DNA of 13,596 bases from an uncultured Prevotella sp. (GTDB lineage: Bacteria > Bacteroidota > Bacteroidia > Bacteroidales > Bacteroidaceae): NCBI GenBank assembly GCA_934183135.1, contig CAKPRX010000059.1:1-13596 (forward strand), in the 5' to 3' direction. The position numbers were made by a program, and so were the translations under genes. The notes under the pieces are model-generated. The model ran no database searches. It saw nothing but the letters and a program-made list of their open reading frames with translations, and was not told where the DNA came from. Shown piece after piece: positions 12,899 to 13,596 of the stretch (position 1 is its first letter; every line of letters starts with the position of its first letter).

Positions 12899-12943
12899 GG
12901 CGGCAACCCATCAATAGCAAACTTATAAACAAACAAGGCAGAT

Positions 12944-13596
12944 ATGGAAATGAAGGACATTTTGGGCAAGGTACTCAATCAGGAGCGGCTTACCCGCGAG
13001 GAGACAAGAGAGATACTCATCGGCATTACCCGTGAGGCTTACCCGCAGGAGCAGATTACGGCCCTGCTTACCGCCATACAGATGCGCGGTGTAACGGTCG
13101 ACGAGCTGTTAGGATTTCGCGACGGCATACTCGAAACGGGCGTCCCGGCGCAGCTGGACTGTCCACGCTACATCGACGTGGTAGGCACGGGCGGCGACAG
13201 GAAGAACACCTTTAACATATCGACCACCTCGTGCTTTGTCATAGCCGGCGCGGGCTACAAGGTGGCCAAGCACGGCAACTACGCAGCCACCAGCGTGAGC
13301 GGCGCGTCTAACGTGATAGCCCAGCATGGCGTGCGCTTTACCAGCGACATGGACACGCTCAACCGCTCTATCAACGAGGCCGGCATCGTGTACCTGCATG
13401 CCCAGCTCTTTGCCAAGGCCATGAAGTTTGTAGCCCCCATCCGCCGCGCCCTGCAGTTTCCCACGGTGTTCAACCTGCTGGGCCCGCTGGTAAACCCCGC
13501 TCACCCTAAGGCCCAGCTGCTCGGCGTGGCCAACCTGGACCAGATGCGCCTCTATGCCCAGGTCTACCAGCGCCTGGGCATCGACTATGGCATCAT
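12944..13596 (+). CDS. trpD: Anthranilate phosphoribosyltransferase (TrpD), cut by window end
   Basis: Joins anthranilate and PRPP to form phosphoribosyl-anthranilate, the second committed step of tryptophan synthesis. The visible 217 residues run open to the right edge. They contain the PRPP-binding VGTGGDRKNTFNIST (80-94), KHGNYAATSVSG (109-120), HAQLFAKAMKFVAPIRR (152-168, anthranilate-side helix) and FNLLGPLVNP (176-185). The N-terminal helical domain is complete. The start at 12944 is the first ATG after the attenuator; Met3 is an alternative. As the first gene after the leader it is controlled by the trp attenuator. About 110-120 residues are probably missing beyond the window, judged from usual family length. 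Confidence 0.94.
   Translation, partial: MEMKDILGKVLNQERLTREETREILIGITREAYPQEQITALLTAIQMRGVTVDELLGFRDGILETGVPAQLDCPRYIDVVGTGGDRKNTFNISTTSCFVIAGAGYKVAKHGNYAATSVSGASNVIAQHGVRFTSDMDTLNRSINEAGIVYLHAQLFAKAMKFVAPIRRALQFPTVFNLLGPLVNPAHPKAQLLGVANLDQMRLYAQVYQRLGIDYGI

Overview
The window looks like a chromosomal segment of a moderately GC-rich Bacteroidales bacterium (Bacteroidota; Prevotellaceae-, Muribaculaceae- or Bacteroides-like, genus not resolved). Two things point there. At least four intergenic regions carry the Bacteroidota-type promoter TTTG-N19/20-TAnnTTTG with exact or near-exact spacing (2276-2306, 10085-10116, 10957-10988, 12711-12741). The three-gene set of GDE/GH133 debranching enzyme, GT4 glycogen-synthase-like transferase and GH57-type protein is, as I recall it, typical of this order. 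All identified genes are housekeeping or metabolic; I see no transposase, integrase, phage gene or CRISPR array.

Layout. 1-205: a 64-bp tandem repeat (three full units plus 13 bp, open at the left edge), each unit carrying a TATCTTTG -7 box and an imperfect hairpin. 226-2107: miaA (tRNA dimethylallyltransferase) and a diacylglycerol-kinase-family lipid kinase. 2276-7117: a glycogen operon with its own promoter and a strong terminator, encoding a debranching enzyme, a glycosyltransferase and a GH57-family protein that appears to have lost its catalytic residues and has gained a coiled coil and a Lys/Ala/Pro tail. 7204-9320: a Zn/Cd/Pb-type P1B ATPase preceded by an inverted repeat and by a diverged single copy of the 64-bp element. 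9328-9879 (minus): a Cys-rich C_GCAxxG-type protein. 9880-11067: about 1.2 kb without a convincing protein gene, containing a candidate ~75-nt small RNA with promoter and terminator, and a palindrome-dense stretch with three copies of a 14-bp operator-like sequence. 11068-11667: an ECF sigma factor. 11676-12487 (minus): rpe and an unannotated-looking 41-aa conserved-type small gene. 12711-13596: a trp attenuation system (promoter, 19-aa leader peptide with three consecutive Trp codons, terminator) followed by trpD, cut by the right edge.

How the parts fit. The glycogen operon should make and trim intracellular alpha-glucan, with the degenerate GH57 protein as a probable non-catalytic glucan-binding or scaffold partner. 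The ATPase exports divalent metal and sits behind a probable metal-responsive operator. trpD expression is set by translation of the leader peptide. The strongest leads for something undescribed are the promoter-hairpin repeat family (tandem at 1-205, dispersed at 7231-7310), the pseudoenzyme with its tail, the small RNA at about 10121-10194, the palindrome cluster at 10327-10950 and the small protein next to rpe.
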